From Bythopirellula polymerisocia (lineage in GTDB: Bacteria > Planctomycetota > Planctomycetia > Pirellulales > Lacipirellulaceae): a DNA stretch of 64,000 nt. A program made the translations under genes and the position numbers. The stretch is taken from positions 434,001 through 498,000 of the forward strand of contig NZ_SJPS01000001.1 in assembly GCF_007860015.1 (NCBI RefSeq), in the 5' to 3' direction. The notes beneath the pieces are model-generated. The model ran no database searches. It was not told the DNA's origin and saw only the letters and a list, made by a program, of their open reading frames with translations. Positions 28,240-38,913 of the stretch are shown piece by piece (within the stretch, counting starts at the first letter, position 1; each line of letters opens with the position of its first letter).

Positions 28240-28605
28240 CTACTTGCTCGCTAATTCAATAGGAAGTTGGTCAATCTTGGCAGCCAAAATAAAATCGTTC
28301 TCCGATAGACCGCCGATCGCATGCGTCCACAACTCAACGGACACGTTGCGATAACCTTCGATATGCAAGTCGGGGTGATGACCATCCGCCTCAGCAACTT
28401 CGGCACATTTCTTGAAGAAATCCATGCCTGCCATGAAGTTCTTTACCTTCCAATCCTTGCGAATTCGTTGACCATCATGGGTCAGGTACCAGCCTTCATG
28501 ATTGGCCAACTGGGCCTTGGCGTCGGCGGGAGAATAGGGATCGACACCCCCTTCGCAGGGAAGGCATTTTTTCTTTGTGAGTTGTTCTGCTGTTTGTGTG
28601 GACAT
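28240..28605 (-). CDS. 4a-hydroxytetrahydrobiopterin dehydratase (PCD/DCoH family)
   Basis: 121 residues. The PCD core is clear: WYLTHDGQRIRKDWKVKNF, then AEADGHHPDLHIEGYRNVSVELWTH with the catalytic His pair, and GLSENDFILAAKID at the C-terminus. It dehydrates the 4a-hydroxypterin formed by aromatic amino acid hydroxylases or otherwise recycles pterins. No hydroxylase is nearby. It heads an operon with the reductase downstream. Confidence 0.93.
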   Translation of the reverse strand: MSTQTAEQLTKKKCLPCEGGVDPYSPADAKAQLANHEGWYLTHDGQRIRKDWKVKNFMAGMDFFKKCAEVAEADGHHPDLHIEGYRNVSVELWTHAIGGLSENDFILAAKIDQLPIELASK

Positions 28606-28723
28606 GGCGCACCTCCTGTGGATGGTAGTTGTGGGATCTTGCAGTGAATTATCCCTTTACTGGGAGTGCCTCGTCAAATCGGCGCCCTTGTATGCCCGAC
28701 TAAGCTAACTTAGGTTGATCTTC

Positions 28724-28942
28724 ATGGCAGAAGATTCGCAACAAACGCCTACTCTGGTCGCACTTGAAGAGAAACTCACTTTCCAGCAGCGTCAATTCGA
28801 CGAACTCAATAGCGTCGTGCTGAAGCAGCAGGCCGAATTGGATCGTCAGCGACGGGAGCTGGCGAACTTGGCGAGGATGCTCCAAGGTCTTATGGATCGC
28901 ACTGGAGAGGACCTGCCCCACGAGAAGCCCCCACACTATTGA
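28724..28942 (+). CDS. slyX: SlyX-family small protein
   Basis: 72 residues from the ATG at 28724; an in-frame TTG at 28715 is less likely. The protein is almost wholly one coiled coil (LVALEEKLTFQQRQFDELNSV) with the SlyX-typical ending in LPHEKPPHY. Function of SlyX is unknown. The gene stands alone, facing away from the pterin-dehydratase operon. Confidence 0.88.
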   Translation: MAEDSQQTPTLVALEEKLTFQQRQFDELNSVVLKQQAELDRQRRELANLARMLQGLMDRTGEDLPHEKPPHY

Positions 28943-29216
28943 TCCAATACCCAAATACGGTGCTGCCATTATGGCAGCACGGCGGCCATGCATATAGCGG
29001 GGAAATGGAGGCCTCGCCCAAAATGGCAGGTAAGGCCGAAGAGCAACAATTTCCGTAAAGCCATAACGAGTAAGTGCTTACATCAACTGAGTGATTTGGC
29101 GCGCTGGTTGCAATTGTCAGTCACACCCAACGGTGGCGTTCTGCGCCCAGTTTGTAGCCCCAAATTCAAACATCAACTTTCCAACTATTCAATTCACATT
29201 TCGGAGGACAACGCAC

Positions 29217-29537
29217 ATGGCAGCTACCGCCACCAAGAAAAAGAGCAAGGTCAACCTGCAACCCCTCGGCGACAAAGTCGTCGTCTCGCGCGACGAATCG
29301 CAGGAAGTCACCGTCGGTGGCATTTATCTCCCTGACAGCGCAAAGGACAAACCCTCGCGCGGTACGATCATCGCCATCGGCACTGGCAAGTTGCTCGATG
29401 ACGGCACTCGCGGCGAAATGCAAGTTAAGAAAGGGGACCGCGTGCTGTTCACAAGCTATGCCCCTGAAACGATCTCGATCGACGACGAGGAGTACCTCCT
29501 CATGAGCGAAAGCGACATCCTCGCAGTGATCGACTGA
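29217..29537 (+). CDS. groES: Co-chaperonin GroES
   Basis: 106 residues from the ATG at 29217, with a GGAGGA site 8-13 nt upstream. The protein shows LQPLGDKVVVSRDE, GGIYLPDSAKDKPSRGTIIAIGTGKLLDDG, GDRVLFTSYA and a C-terminal DILAVID. It caps the GroEL cage. A short basic N-terminal extension (TATKKKSK) precedes the usual start of the family. The mobile loop is ESQEVTVGGIYLP. It pairs with groEL 90 bp downstream. I found no CIRCE operator upstream. Confidence 0.96.
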   Translation: MAATATKKKSKVNLQPLGDKVVVSRDESQEVTVGGIYLPDSAKDKPSRGTIIAIGTGKLLDDGTRGEMQVKKGDRVLFTSYAPETISIDDEEYLLMSESDILAVID

Positions 29538-29548
29538 ATTTCAAACAC

Positions 29549-29574
29549 GGACTGGTCGCTCAAGCGATCAGTCC
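29549..29574 (+). other. Hairpin between groES and groEL
   Basis: GGACTGGTCGCT (29549-29560) pairs with AGCGATCAGTCC (29563-29574), 12 bp with one G-T, and no T run after it. It may set the groES:groEL expression ratio or protect an mRNA end. Prediction only. Confidence 0.5.
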
Positions 29575-29594
29575 AACTAACGACTAATACCTAA

Positions 29595-31247
<1,653 letters not shown>

Positions 31248-31359
31248 GTGAGGCGCGAGTCGTGAGGCGCCAGGCGCGAGTTAATTCACGCCAAGCGAGC
31301 CGGGTATAGTTCCCGACCCCGACCGACTCAACCTTAACTCAATAGCTTTGAAAACCCAT

Positions 31360-31399
31360 CAACCCCGGCGGGAGAGCAATTCTCCCACCGGGGTTGTTT
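31360..31399 (+). terminator. Terminator of the groESL operon
   Basis: CAACCCCGGCGGGAGA (31360-31375) pairs with TCTCCCACCGGGGTTG (31381-31396), 16 bp with one mismatch, a five-base loop and then TTTC. Confidence 0.85.
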
Positions 31400-31444
31400 C
31401 ATGAATCTGACTAGCGCCCAGCGCCTAACCACTAGCAACTCCCC

Positions 31445-31816
31445 ATGACCCGCACCTATCTCGCCATCGTCGGCATCATCTATCTGCTACTCGCTCTCTG
31501 GTGTGCGTTGCAACCCACCAAGACCGCCGGCTCGATCGGCTTTGAACTCCGACCGGGTTCAGGCGAGAGTGAGTATTTTACTGTTTATGGTGGGTTGCAA
31601 TTGGCTCTGGGACTGGTGTTTCTACTGCCAATGGTGCGACCGGAGTTTACGTCAGCTTCGCTGCTGGTTTGCCTATTAGTACACGCAAGCTTGGCAATCA
31701 TGCGCACGCTTAGCCTGCTGCTTTTCAGCGGAGTCGCGAATCCTACCTGGTACTTCGCCGCCACAGAATGGATTCTATTCCTGGCGACGCTCGGGTTTTG
31801 GTGGAAGAACCGGTAA
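31445..31816 (+). CDS. Four-helix membrane protein, DUF4345-like
   Basis: 123 residues with four hydrophobic helices (about 5-22, 45-63, 68-90, 102-118). The pattern of ALQP-KT-GFELRPGSGESEYFTVYGG resembles DUF4345 integral membrane proteins of unknown function. It lies just past the groE terminator with its own start and has no operon partners on the same strand. Confidence 0.6.
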   Translation: MTRTYLAIVGIIYLLLALWCALQPTKTAGSIGFELRPGSGESEYFTVYGGLQLALGLVFLLPMVRPEFTSASLLVCLLVHASLAIMRTLSLLLFSGVANPTWYFAATEWILFLATLGFWWKNR

Positions 31817-32021
31817 ATACTCCTACCAAATGCTTGCCAGGGTCAATTTCTTTACGGAATTGGAGTCACTAGATCAGTTTCTATGGTGTCCGCCGTATTC
31901 GACGCACTACTCATGTTCAGCCAACTTCGTCATGCAAAAAACGCGGCCAACGTGACCAACGTAAACAACATGAAACGGCTGGAGGTCAAGTCAGCCCAGA
32001 TCGGCGGCTTAGCGAATGGAT

Positions 32022-32930
32022 TTACCCATCCAAGACCAGCTCATGCAGCGCCGCATCCAGCTTCGTAACCCGTTTCTCAGTCCACCATTTTGAGAACCGC
32101 TTGTTGAGCTGCATCGCCGCCTTATGCTCCGTAACGACGCGGCCTGCCAGTTCAGCTGCCAGTGCAGTTGGCTCCATAGAGGCGAGCCATGACTGAAATA
32201 ACGCCTGAGCCGTAGCGTGATCGTTGATCTTACCCAGGCGATCTTGCAGGCTGGCAATCAGAGGATAAACCTCTTGCTTCAACTTTGTAGAAAATGCGGC
32301 ATGGAATATCTCGATGGAATACCGCAATCGCTTGCCCGTGATCCGCATTTGGTGCAGTTCGGCAATTGTCGGATTGGGGAGATGAGCTAGCGGCAAGAAG
32401 GCATTACTAGCCACTCGCAAAGCGACCCGACCCAGATCTCGACAGTCAATCTCTCCATACGAATCACAATTCTCGGCCAGCGATCGCAAACATCTTTCGA
32501 CGCTCTCAACTAACTTTCCCCGCGATGCCTTGGCTGCCACCTTTACTAATCTCTGCTGCGCGTCACGTCTTTCGCCCTCAAGTCGTTCGCAGGCGTGAGT
32601 CGTCACAGAATCATCGAAGGACTCGGAAGCAAATCGACCCAAGAGTACGTCTATGTCCCTAGCCGGTCCAGCAGCATCTCGAATTCTACTGAGCCATTTT
32701 TTCATGGCCTTGGGTTTAGTTGAAAACAGCGGTTCGAATGCCCTGAGTGCTGCCGAGGCACGGCGGCAGCCTACCCGAAGCTGATGCACATGCTCGACAT
32801 CCTCAAGATAGTGGTGGGCAGCCAAGGGCAAGAGCGACTCGACAACGGCCATCCGCTCGGTCAGCACTTGCCGCGCGAATTCTCGTGCCGGCTGCTCCGG
32901 CGAACCCATTTCTGCCCATTTGATTCCCAT
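32022..32930 (-). CDS. CHAD-domain protein
   Basis: 302 residues, all helical. Conserved CHAD features: VEHVHQLRVGCRRASAALRAFEPLF, WLSRIRDAAGPARDIDVLL and later ELHQMRITGKRLRYSIEIF, each with the His/Arg/Lys pattern thought to bind polyanions. CHAD domains bind inorganic polyphosphate and target proteins to polyphosphate granules in bacteria that have been studied. It lies alone, convergent with the groE region. A second start at residue 8 is possible. Confidence 0.9.
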   Translation of the reverse strand: MGIKWAEMGSPEQPAREFARQVLTERMAVVESLLPLAAHHYLEDVEHVHQLRVGCRRASAALRAFEPLFSTKPKAMKKWLSRIRDAAGPARDIDVLLGRFASESFDDSVTTHACERLEGERRDAQQRLVKVAAKASRGKLVESVERCLRSLAENCDSYGEIDCRDLGRVALRVASNAFLPLAHLPNPTIAELHQMRITGKRLRYSIEIFHAAFSTKLKQEVYPLIASLQDRLGKINDHATAQALFQSWLASMEPTALAAELAGRVVTEHKAAMQLNKRFSKWWTEKRVTKLDAALHELVLDG

Positions 32931-33101
32931 ATAGACAGCCTAATCCACGTGGGGAAGCGTAGCAAATAGAGCCGACACTTTCCCCGTCCGCCCCTCTCCC
33001 CCATGCCTTTTTCCTTCCATCTGTTGGGGAAGAACGAAAGTGTTGCTAGAATGCCAGTCATCAACAGGCGGCGTATTCATTAACAAGCGAGTGGGATTTC
33101 C

Positions 33102-34163
33102 ATGATCTCTCAAGATGCCAAACGCAAAGAAAATGCCGCACCCTCCAATGCGGGCGAGCTAGTCGGCCCTTACTGGCTTGGACGCTGCCTAGGCCGAGGA
33201 GGTTTTGGTGCGGTCTTCGAAGGGACCCATCAAGAAACGGGTCAGCGAGTAGCCATCAAGCTTTTGCACGGAACAAAGGAGTTGGAACCAGAGGTTCAGA
33301 ATCGCTTCGTCCGCGAGATTGCCCTGCTGAAGAAACTCGATCACGAAAATATCGTGCACGTGTTTGATGCCGGCCTCAACGAAGACAGCATCTACTGCGC
33401 GATGGAACTGGTCGAGTGCGGAAGTCTCAAAGAGGTTCTGATTGTGCGGGGCCGGCTTCCCTGGCGCGAAGCTGCTGAGGTCACCGTACAGGTTTCTCGG
33501 GCACTGAGTCATGCACATCAACGAGGCTGCATCCATCGAGATCTCAAGCCCGCTAATCTTTACCTTTCGGAAGATGGATTCGTGAAACTTGGTGACCTTG
33601 GTTTGGCACGCGATCTAAACGATTCACGACTCACAACCTCCGGACAGACCGTGGGTACTTGGCGCTACATGCCACCCGAGCAGATCACTGCCCAAGACGA
33701 TATCGATGGTCGTTTGGATATCTACGCACTTGGTTGCATTGTGTTTGAAATGGTTGCGGGTCATGTTCCTTTCGATGGAGCAAATTTTGCGGAAATCTTT
33801 GATCAGCATCTAGAGAGTGCTCCTCCTCGATTGGATGTGATCGTGCCGGATTGCCCAAGCGAATTTGCTGACCTGGTCGACGCCATGCTTGAGAAGAAGC
33901 CAGAAAACCGCCCCAAGAATGCCCAGCAAGTTGCCGATACCTTAGAGCAATTGCTTTCAGGAACTTCCAACGCTTCTCGCCTGTACCAACTCGCTCAAGC
34001 CAAAGACGACCATGCCGGCGAGGCAGAAACCAGCAGCCCCAATCTTACTCAACGCCTTCAAAGTGGACCGATCGCCGATGCGAGAAAGCCTAACACACGA
34101 GTCCTGATTGGGATTGGGATTGTGTTTGCCATACTGGGGGCCATCGTGCTGGCACTCAGATAA
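33102..34163 (+). CDS. Hanks-type serine/threonine protein kinase, C-terminally membrane-anchored
   Basis: 353 residues. Kinase domain about residues 24-290: glycine-rich loop LGRGGFGAVFEG, catalytic Lys53 (VAIKLL), HRDLKPANLYL with Asp147, metal-binding DLG at 165-167, and the activation segment ending GTWRYMPPEQI. A linker of about 40 residues leads to one membrane helix at the very C-terminus (330-350) with almost no outside part. It phosphorylates cytoplasmic proteins; targets are unknown. No phosphatase is beside it. Confidence 0.95.
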   Translation: MISQDAKRKENAAPSNAGELVGPYWLGRCLGRGGFGAVFEGTHQETGQRVAIKLLHGTKELEPEVQNRFVREIALLKKLDHENIVHVFDAGLNEDSIYCAMELVECGSLKEVLIVRGRLPWREAAEVTVQVSRALSHAHQRGCIHRDLKPANLYLSEDGFVKLGDLGLARDLNDSRLTTSGQTVGTWRYMPPEQITAQDDIDGRLDIYALGCIVFEMVAGHVPFDGANFAEIFDQHLESAPPRLDVIVPDCPSEFADLVDAMLEKKPENRPKNAQQVADTLEQLLSGTSNASRLYQLAQAKDDHAGEAETSSPNLTQRLQSGPIADARKPNTRVLIGIGIVFAILGAIVLALR

Positions 34164-34343
34164 TTAAGCTACGAGCCAAGATTCCCCGTTGGTCGACGAA
34201 TAACTTTTTGCATTGCTTTATTTCCGCTAATTCTTGTCTAGTTCTGACCTGGGTTTTCAGCGGCCCAATGCCTAGAATGGTGAGCTCATTTAATTATTTG
34301 TGCCACTCCCAATAGCCGTCAACATTCCCGAGTTTTGTTAGCA

Positions 34344-34943
34344 ATGGCGAAGACACGCATACCAGATGCCGCTGGTTCTGACGCTCCTGAAGATGCGATT
34401 GTGATCGATCTAAAGAATCCTTGGATCGCCGGCCTCCTGGCTTGGGCGATTCCTGGTCTGGGCCACCTCTACCAAGGCCGCACGGGCAAGGGCCTGCTGT
34501 TTTTCATTTGCATCCTTGGCACATTCGCCTATGGTTTGTATCTCGGTGGCGGAAAGGTAGTCTACGCCGCCGTCCCCTGGGAGCAGCAATTTCGCTGGCA
34601 ATACTTTTGCCAACTTGGTGTCGGCCTGCCAGCCACACCCATGCTGATTCAACGGCATCGGATGCTCAACAACGAGCCTCTGCTGTTCGGAAGCGAATTC
34701 ATGGCACCTCCAAGAAATAAACCCGTCCCCTGGAAGGACGACTCTGGAAACATGACTCGCCAGCCCAACGAGTTAGCCAAATGGACTGTTCAATACCACC
34801 CACTTTTTGAAATCGGTACGGTCTACACAATGGTCGCAGGCCTGTTGAATGTGTTAGTAATCTGCGACGCAGCCGCCGGGCCGTTGATCATCAAACCGCA
34901 TAAAAAAGGGGAAACTGCTCCCGAGCAGTCGAACAATGATTAA
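34344..34943 (+). CDS. DUF6677-like membrane protein
   Basis: 199 residues from the ATG at 34344 (a TTG 9 bp earlier is also in frame). The N-terminal KNPWIAGLLAWAIPGLGHLYQGRTGKGLLFF resembles TM2/DUF6677-type planctomycete membrane proteins, with the GLGHLYQGR turn between two helices. Two or three more hydrophobic stretches follow, and the C-terminal helix is near 165-185. Function unknown. It overlaps the next gene by 8 bp if the upstream ATG of that gene is used, indicating coupling. Confidence 0.75.
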   Translation: MAKTRIPDAAGSDAPEDAIVIDLKNPWIAGLLAWAIPGLGHLYQGRTGKGLLFFICILGTFAYGLYLGGGKVVYAAVPWEQQFRWQYFCQLGVGLPATPMLIQRHRMLNNEPLLFGSEFMAPPRNKPVPWKDDSGNMTRQPNELAKWTVQYHPLFEIGTVYTMVAGLLNVLVICDAAAGPLIIKPHKKGETAPEQSNND

Positions 34944-35184
34944 CTTCGCCGTCCCATGCTGCTTTTCATCGGCTGCGCTAAAAATGTCGCTGGCACCTCT
35001 ACTGGCAGTCATTAACTTGTGGTACGCAATTCCCTTAATCGTGAGCGTGAGCTTGGTTTGCGCAGCGACACGCCACGAAGAAATCACCCCCATCTTGAAC
35101 CACGCAGTTCGATTTGGATTGTGGGTTCTTGTGTTCATGGCCGGGGTGATGGTCCTACTGACGATCATGGGCTGGCTAGCATAG
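34936..35184 (+). CDS. Small two-helix membrane protein
   Basis: 82 residues (66 if the ATG at 34984 is used). Two hydrophobic helices flank a conserved-looking loop CAATRHEEITPILNHAVRF. It overlaps or abuts the DUF6677-like gene and probably works with it. No family recognised. It ends the chromosomal stretch before the tRNA and island. Confidence 0.65.
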   Translation: MINFAVPCCFSSAALKMSLAPLLAVINLWYAIPLIVSVSLVCAATRHEEITPILNHAVRFGLWVLVFMAGVMVLLTIMGWLA

Positions 35185-35296
35185 CCAGGCTGTCAGAATC
35201 CAACCCTTGCCGATCGCTCATGTAGATGCCTTTTCTGCATAGTTCTCTGGCCGCTTGTCTCCGAACGAGTAAGAATCTATGCTGCTCAATAGACAT

Positions 35297-35370
35297 GCGT
35301 CCGTAGCTCAATTGGATAGAGCACTGGTCTTCGGAACCAGGGGTTGGGGGTTCGAGTCCCTCCGGGCGTA
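35297..35370 (+). tRNA. tRNA-Arg (anticodon TCG)
   Basis: Full cloverleaf: acceptor GCGTCCG/CGGGCGT (G-U at the first pair, G-U at the fourth), D-arm GCTC...GAGC, anticodon stem CTGGT/ACCAG with loop CTTCGGA (anticodon TCG, reads CGA), T-arm GGGGG-TTCGAGT-CCCTC. CCA is not encoded. It is the integration target of the element that follows: its 3' part is duplicated at 57728-57771. Confidence 0.95.
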
Positions 35371-35372
35371 CT
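35329..35372 (+). repeat. attL: left copy of the 44-bp attachment core
   Basis: From the anticodon loop (CTTCGG) through the tRNA 3' end and two bases beyond (GTACT). Identical over 44 bp to 57728-57771; the flanks differ at once on both sides (T versus C before, A versus T after). This is the usual signature of tyrosine-recombinase integration into a tRNA gene, with the intact tRNA on the attL side. Confidence 0.95.
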
Positions 35373-35408
35373 AGACGTAACTCCCGCCGAAATAAGAGTT
35401 TCTGTTAC

Positions 35409-35468
35409 CTGTCGACGTTCGACAGTGCGGCGTTTCCCAAGCTTCAAAAACGGTACATACCGTTTTTG
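35409..35468. promoter_or_regulatory. Two palindromes between attL and the integrase
   Basis: CTGTCGA-CGT-TCGACAG at 35409-35425 and CAAAAACGGTA-CA-TACCGTTTTTG at 35445-35468, both perfect. They lie 27-86 bp upstream of the integrase start. They could be an operator for the integrase, recombinase or excisionase binding sites, or (second one) a terminator for the tRNA transcript. A near copy of the second occurs at 57568-57585, on the other side of the reconstructed attP. Confidence 0.6.
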
Positions 35469-35494
35469 GAAAAACAGCAAAGGAGACCCGTACC

Positions 35495-36748
35495 ATGCCG
35501 TGGTCGAACAATCATCTTCCTAAGTACCGCAAGCATCGTTCTAGCGGTCAAGCCGTCGTAACTCTCAATGGTCGCGATCACTATCTGGGTCCTCACGGCA
35601 CCAAAGCCAGTAAGCGAGAATATGACCGACTAATCGGGGAATGGCTGCAGAATCATCGGAACCCGCTTTTCAGCCCTTCCGATGGTATTACGATTGTCGA
35701 GTTGTGTGCTCGGTACTGGCAGCACGCCAAAGGATATTATGTGAAAGATGGTAGGTGCACTGGAGAAAACCCAAGCATCCGAATTGCGTTACGGTTCCTG
35801 AGGGAATGGTATGGAAAGACCCAAGCGGCTGATTTTGGTCCTTTGGCTCTTAAGACGCTTAGGCAGCGGATGATCGACGAAAACCAGTCTCGGAACTATG
35901 TCAATTCTCAGATTGGCCGCATCAAGCGAATGTTCAAGTGGGCCGTGGCTGAGGAGCTAATTCCCCCTGCCGTTTCACAGGGATTGGCTGCCTTGCCAGG
36001 ACTTCGTCAGGGTCGATCCGGAGCAAGGGAGTCCGACCCCGTAAAGCCTGTGGAACACGACATAGTCGAGACAACGCTCCCCTTCTTGACGACCATTGTG
36101 TCTGACATGGTGCGTATCCAACGTATCACGGGCATGAGGCCGGCTGAAGTCTGCCTAATAAGGCCATGCGACATTGACCGGACTGGTGACGTATGGCTTT
36201 ACCGCCCAAGTTCCCACAAGACCGAGCATCATGGGCTACAGAGAATTGTTTTCCTCGGTCCCCAAGCTCAAGAGCTAATGCTCCGCTATTTGGCCCGGGG
36301 ATCGGAGGAGTATTGCTTCCGACCAATTGATAGTGAGAAAAAGCGATTAGCCAAACTACATGAGATTCGAGTTACCCCACTGAGTTGTGGCAATAGTCCA
36401 GGCTCTAATCGCAAGAAGAAACCCAAGAAAACCCCCGGGGATCGTTACATCACTAACAGCTACCGCCGGGCGATCCACTATGCCTGCGACAAGGCATTTC
36501 CCCACCCAGAGCTTGGTTCCATAGTCCGTAAGGACATGCCCTCTTCCCAGATAGCCGAGCTGAAGAAGTGGCAGTCGGACCACCGCTGGTCACCGAATCA
36601 GCTCCGCCATGCTGCAGCCACAGAGATCAGGCGGGAATTCGGACTGGAGGCAGCCCAGATCATCCTTGGTCACAGAGCGGCAGACGTCACCCAGGTCTAC
36701 GCCGAGCGGGACCTAGCCAAGGGCTGGGAAGTCGCCCGCAAGAGATGA
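35495..36748 (+). CDS. Tyrosine recombinase/integrase of the element
   Basis: 417 residues with a clear AAAGGAG ribosome-binding site upstream. The N-terminal part is an arm-binding domain (SGQAVVTLNGRDHYLGPHG) and SAM-like domain, the latter with NYVNSQIGRIKRMFKWAVAEELI. The catalytic domain has Arg215 (TGMRPAEV), the box II Arg in NQLRH (Arg371, where the usual first His is Asn368), His393 in LGH and Tyr402 in TQVYAE. It catalyses integration into and excision from the adjacent tRNA-Arg. A strong terminator follows at 36764. Confidence 0.96.
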   Translation: MPWSNNHLPKYRKHRSSGQAVVTLNGRDHYLGPHGTKASKREYDRLIGEWLQNHRNPLFSPSDGITIVELCARYWQHAKGYYVKDGRCTGENPSIRIALRFLREWYGKTQAADFGPLALKTLRQRMIDENQSRNYVNSQIGRIKRMFKWAVAEELIPPAVSQGLAALPGLRQGRSGARESDPVKPVEHDIVETTLPFLTTIVSDMVRIQRITGMRPAEVCLIRPCDIDRTGDVWLYRPSSHKTEHHGLQRIVFLGPQAQELMLRYLARGSEEYCFRPIDSEKKRLAKLHEIRVTPLSCGNSPGSNRKKKPKKTPGDRYITNSYRRAIHYACDKAFPHPELGSIVRKDMPSSQIAELKKWQSDHRWSPNQLRHAAATEIRREFGLEAAQIILGHRAADVTQVYAERDLAKGWEVARKR

Positions 36749-36763
36749 TAGTCAGTGCAAGTA

Positions 36764-36803
36764 CCCCGGCCAGTGGCACCCACCCACTGGCCGGGGCTTT
36801 CTT
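36764..36803 (+). terminator. Terminator of the integrase gene
   Basis: CCCCGGCCAGTGG (36764-36776) pairs perfectly with CCACTGGCCGGGG (36784-36796); a seven-base loop; then CTTTCTTTG. Confidence 0.88.
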
Positions 36804-37297
36804 TGATCAGTGCATCTGAATGCGATGAAATGCAATTGATTGCAATACCCTATTACTCTTAGAGATGATTGACCACTTAGCGATTAGAGTCCAGGGCCTG
36901 CCTAAGGCCTCTCAGTTCACGTGTAACGCTCGTGGATCACATGCCATGGTAAATCTACTGCTTCGACATGCGATGTGTTAGAGGGCTTGTAGGCGATTGC
37001 TAGTTGGCGGCTCAACCAAATGAAGTCTGAGGTGAAAAGGACAGCCCATCTAAACTCAGTCAGCTCGAAATGGCTGAAAGACACCGTGTGGCTCAGGGGG
37101 CCCCATCGCCTTGGTTTTTTTACCATCCGCCCCCCCAGCAACGGTTTGAAGTACCTAGTTACCCACTGCAAAACCGCGAGTCCTATTTTCGGTGTTAAGA
37201 TAGGTTAGATTAGTGCCAAAAGCAAAATGGGTTCTCCAACAGCTTCAGGCTCTGATTCACGACGTGGGTAATGGCGGTCCTGTTGGAAAACTTCCTT
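36804..37297. other. Gene-poor stretch after the integrase
   Basis: About 490 bp with no convincing gene. It opens with iterated TGCAAT words, including the nested palindrome ATGCAATTGATTGCAAT at 36830-36846. A weak minus-strand reading frame (36917-37126, ATG after a G-rich run, 69 codons) could be a small protein but has no recognised features. Confidence 0.4.
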
Positions 37298-37516
37298 TCA
37301 GGTCGCCCCCAATTCGTTAGGCAAGTCGGTGCCGAGGTCCCTGTGCATGTCGCGTTCAATGTCGGCAAGGTAGCCTGCAAATAACTGTTCGGGTTCGTTG
37401 TTACCTGGCAACATGCCAATAACGGAAACCGCGTCCCCATCGAATAGGATTTCCTTGTGCGGATCGCAGTCGTAACGCCTGGCCAGGTAGGCCCGCATCT
37501 CTTTCGATAGTGGCAT
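37298..37516 (-). CDS. Small hypothetical protein
   Basis: 72 residues from the ATG at 37516, chosen for its AAAGGA site 6-11 nt upstream; the longer frame to 37618 starts without one. The protein begins MPLSKEMRAYLARRYDCDP and is acidic at the C-terminus. No known family. It sits alone between the integrase region and the LRR gene, in the opposite direction. Confidence 0.5.
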   Translation of the reverse strand: MPLSKEMRAYLARRYDCDPHKEILFDGDAVSVIGMLPGNNEPEQLFAGYLADIERDMHRDLGTDLPNELGAT

Positions 37517-37857
37517 AGTGATTCCTTTCGAGATAAGCACAAGGCCCGCTAATGCTGTCCATGGCATTTCGCTCCCGGGGTGAGATAGCCAAGATGCATG
37601 TACGCAAGTACCCTGCAAGCCCTTGGTTGCTGTCTGCCGCCATCTTGTGTTCCGAGGGTCAATGGTGGGCCCAAGTGGCTTGCTGGCGTTAGTGGGTAGC
37701 TACGGCCAAGTTCCGGGGTTTGGCACGCCGCCGCGTCATAGAAGTTGGGAGATTTCCCTGTTTTGCCAGCTTGCTTGGTAAAGGTACAATCAACCATCAT
37801 TGGAGATTTGACTTACCTCCACTACCAAGAATCGCTCCCTTAAAAGGAATCGAAAGC

Positions 37858-38736
37858 ATGGAAGAATCCATTTCCGAAAAAGCGGTCAAGCCACCGTCAC
37901 ATTGGTTTAGATTCCGAATCACCACATTACTGTTCTTGACTGCGATCTTCGCGATTTGGCTTGCCGTACAGGCTAAACGTGAGAATGATGAGCGACGCGG
38001 TACCGCAGCGATTCGTGACGCTGGAGGCTCGGTCAAATTCGACTACCAGTTTTCTGAAGACGGGAAGCTAATCACAAACGCCATTCCACCAACCACCGAA
38101 GTCCTCAGAAAGGCGGTTGGAGATGAGTACTTTACTAGTGTAGTCGAAGCACAAGCTAATACTCAGAGGTTCGGGGACGAAGAAGTTGCCCAGTTGGAAG
38201 GCCTCAAGGAATTGACGTCTCTTCGGCTATTTGAAACAGACATTACCGACCAAGGCATACAAAGTATTGGGAAGTTGAATCGTCTAGAAATCGTTGACGT
38301 GAGAAACGACGACGTCACGGACTCTGGCCTTGCCATTCTCGGAAGGCTCACAAATCTTAAGAAACTGCTACTAGACGGAACTAAGGTTACAGATGGGGGC
38401 CTTCTTCATATTAAGAATCTTCACAACTTAGAGATTCTTTTCCTCAGCGGTACTTCGGTAACAGATGCTGGCCTCGAACATCTCAGTGGATTACGACATC
38501 TCAAAGAGCTGCATCTGGCAGGTACGCAAATCACCGACGAAGGACTTGTACACATAAAGGACCTGCCGGAGCTAAGTGAACTATTACTCAGTAATACGGG
38601 AATTACCGACGCTGCTATCGCACATCTTCAAGACCTCAAAGCCCTTCGTTTTATCTCCTTGGTTGGAACGGAGGTGAGCGAAGCAGGCGTTTTAGAGCTG
38701 AAAATGCAGTTACCAAATACTCAGATCAACCGGTAG
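37858..38736 (+). CDS. Membrane-anchored leucine-rich repeat protein
   Basis: 292 residues from the ATG at 37858 (AAAGGAATCG upstream). One membrane helix at about residues 18-38 (ITTLLFLTAIFAIWLAVQ), a linker, then about seven repeats of about 24 residues of the form LxxLxLxxTxITDxGLxxLxxL, typical of planctomycete LRR proteins. LRR surfaces bind other proteins; the partner is unknown. It is island cargo and stands alone on its strand. Confidence 0.85.
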   Translation: MEESISEKAVKPPSHWFRFRITTLLFLTAIFAIWLAVQAKRENDERRGTAAIRDAGGSVKFDYQFSEDGKLITNAIPPTTEVLRKAVGDEYFTSVVEAQANTQRFGDEEVAQLEGLKELTSLRLFETDITDQGIQSIGKLNRLEIVDVRNDDVTDSGLAILGRLTNLKKLLLDGTKVTDGGLLHIKNLHNLEILFLSGTSVTDAGLEHLSGLRHLKELHLAGTQITDEGLVHIKDLPELSELLLSNTGITDAAIAHLQDLKALRFISLVGTEVSEAGVLELKMQLPNTQINR

Positions 38737-38913
38737 CCTGCGATGAAGTACTAGCGTCGGTTTCATCATCTACGCAGTTTCGCACCACCCGCCTAAGTTC
38801 CGAGGCTTTATCGTCCGCCGCTAGAAACAGACACAACTGGAGTTCCTCAGAATGACCCCCTAACGCCAGCAAACCACTTGTGCCAACGCTTTACCCGCCC
38901 ACATAATAGCCAC

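Noticed and set aside
28943..29216. CIRCE or other heat-shock operator before groES
   Set aside because: No match to the CIRCE arms; only a short GTAAG/CTTAC palindrome, too weak to call.
35286..35480. Minus-strand frame across the tRNA reading TRTPNPWFRR
   Set aside because: It is the antisense of tRNA-Arg; such frames are common false annotations.
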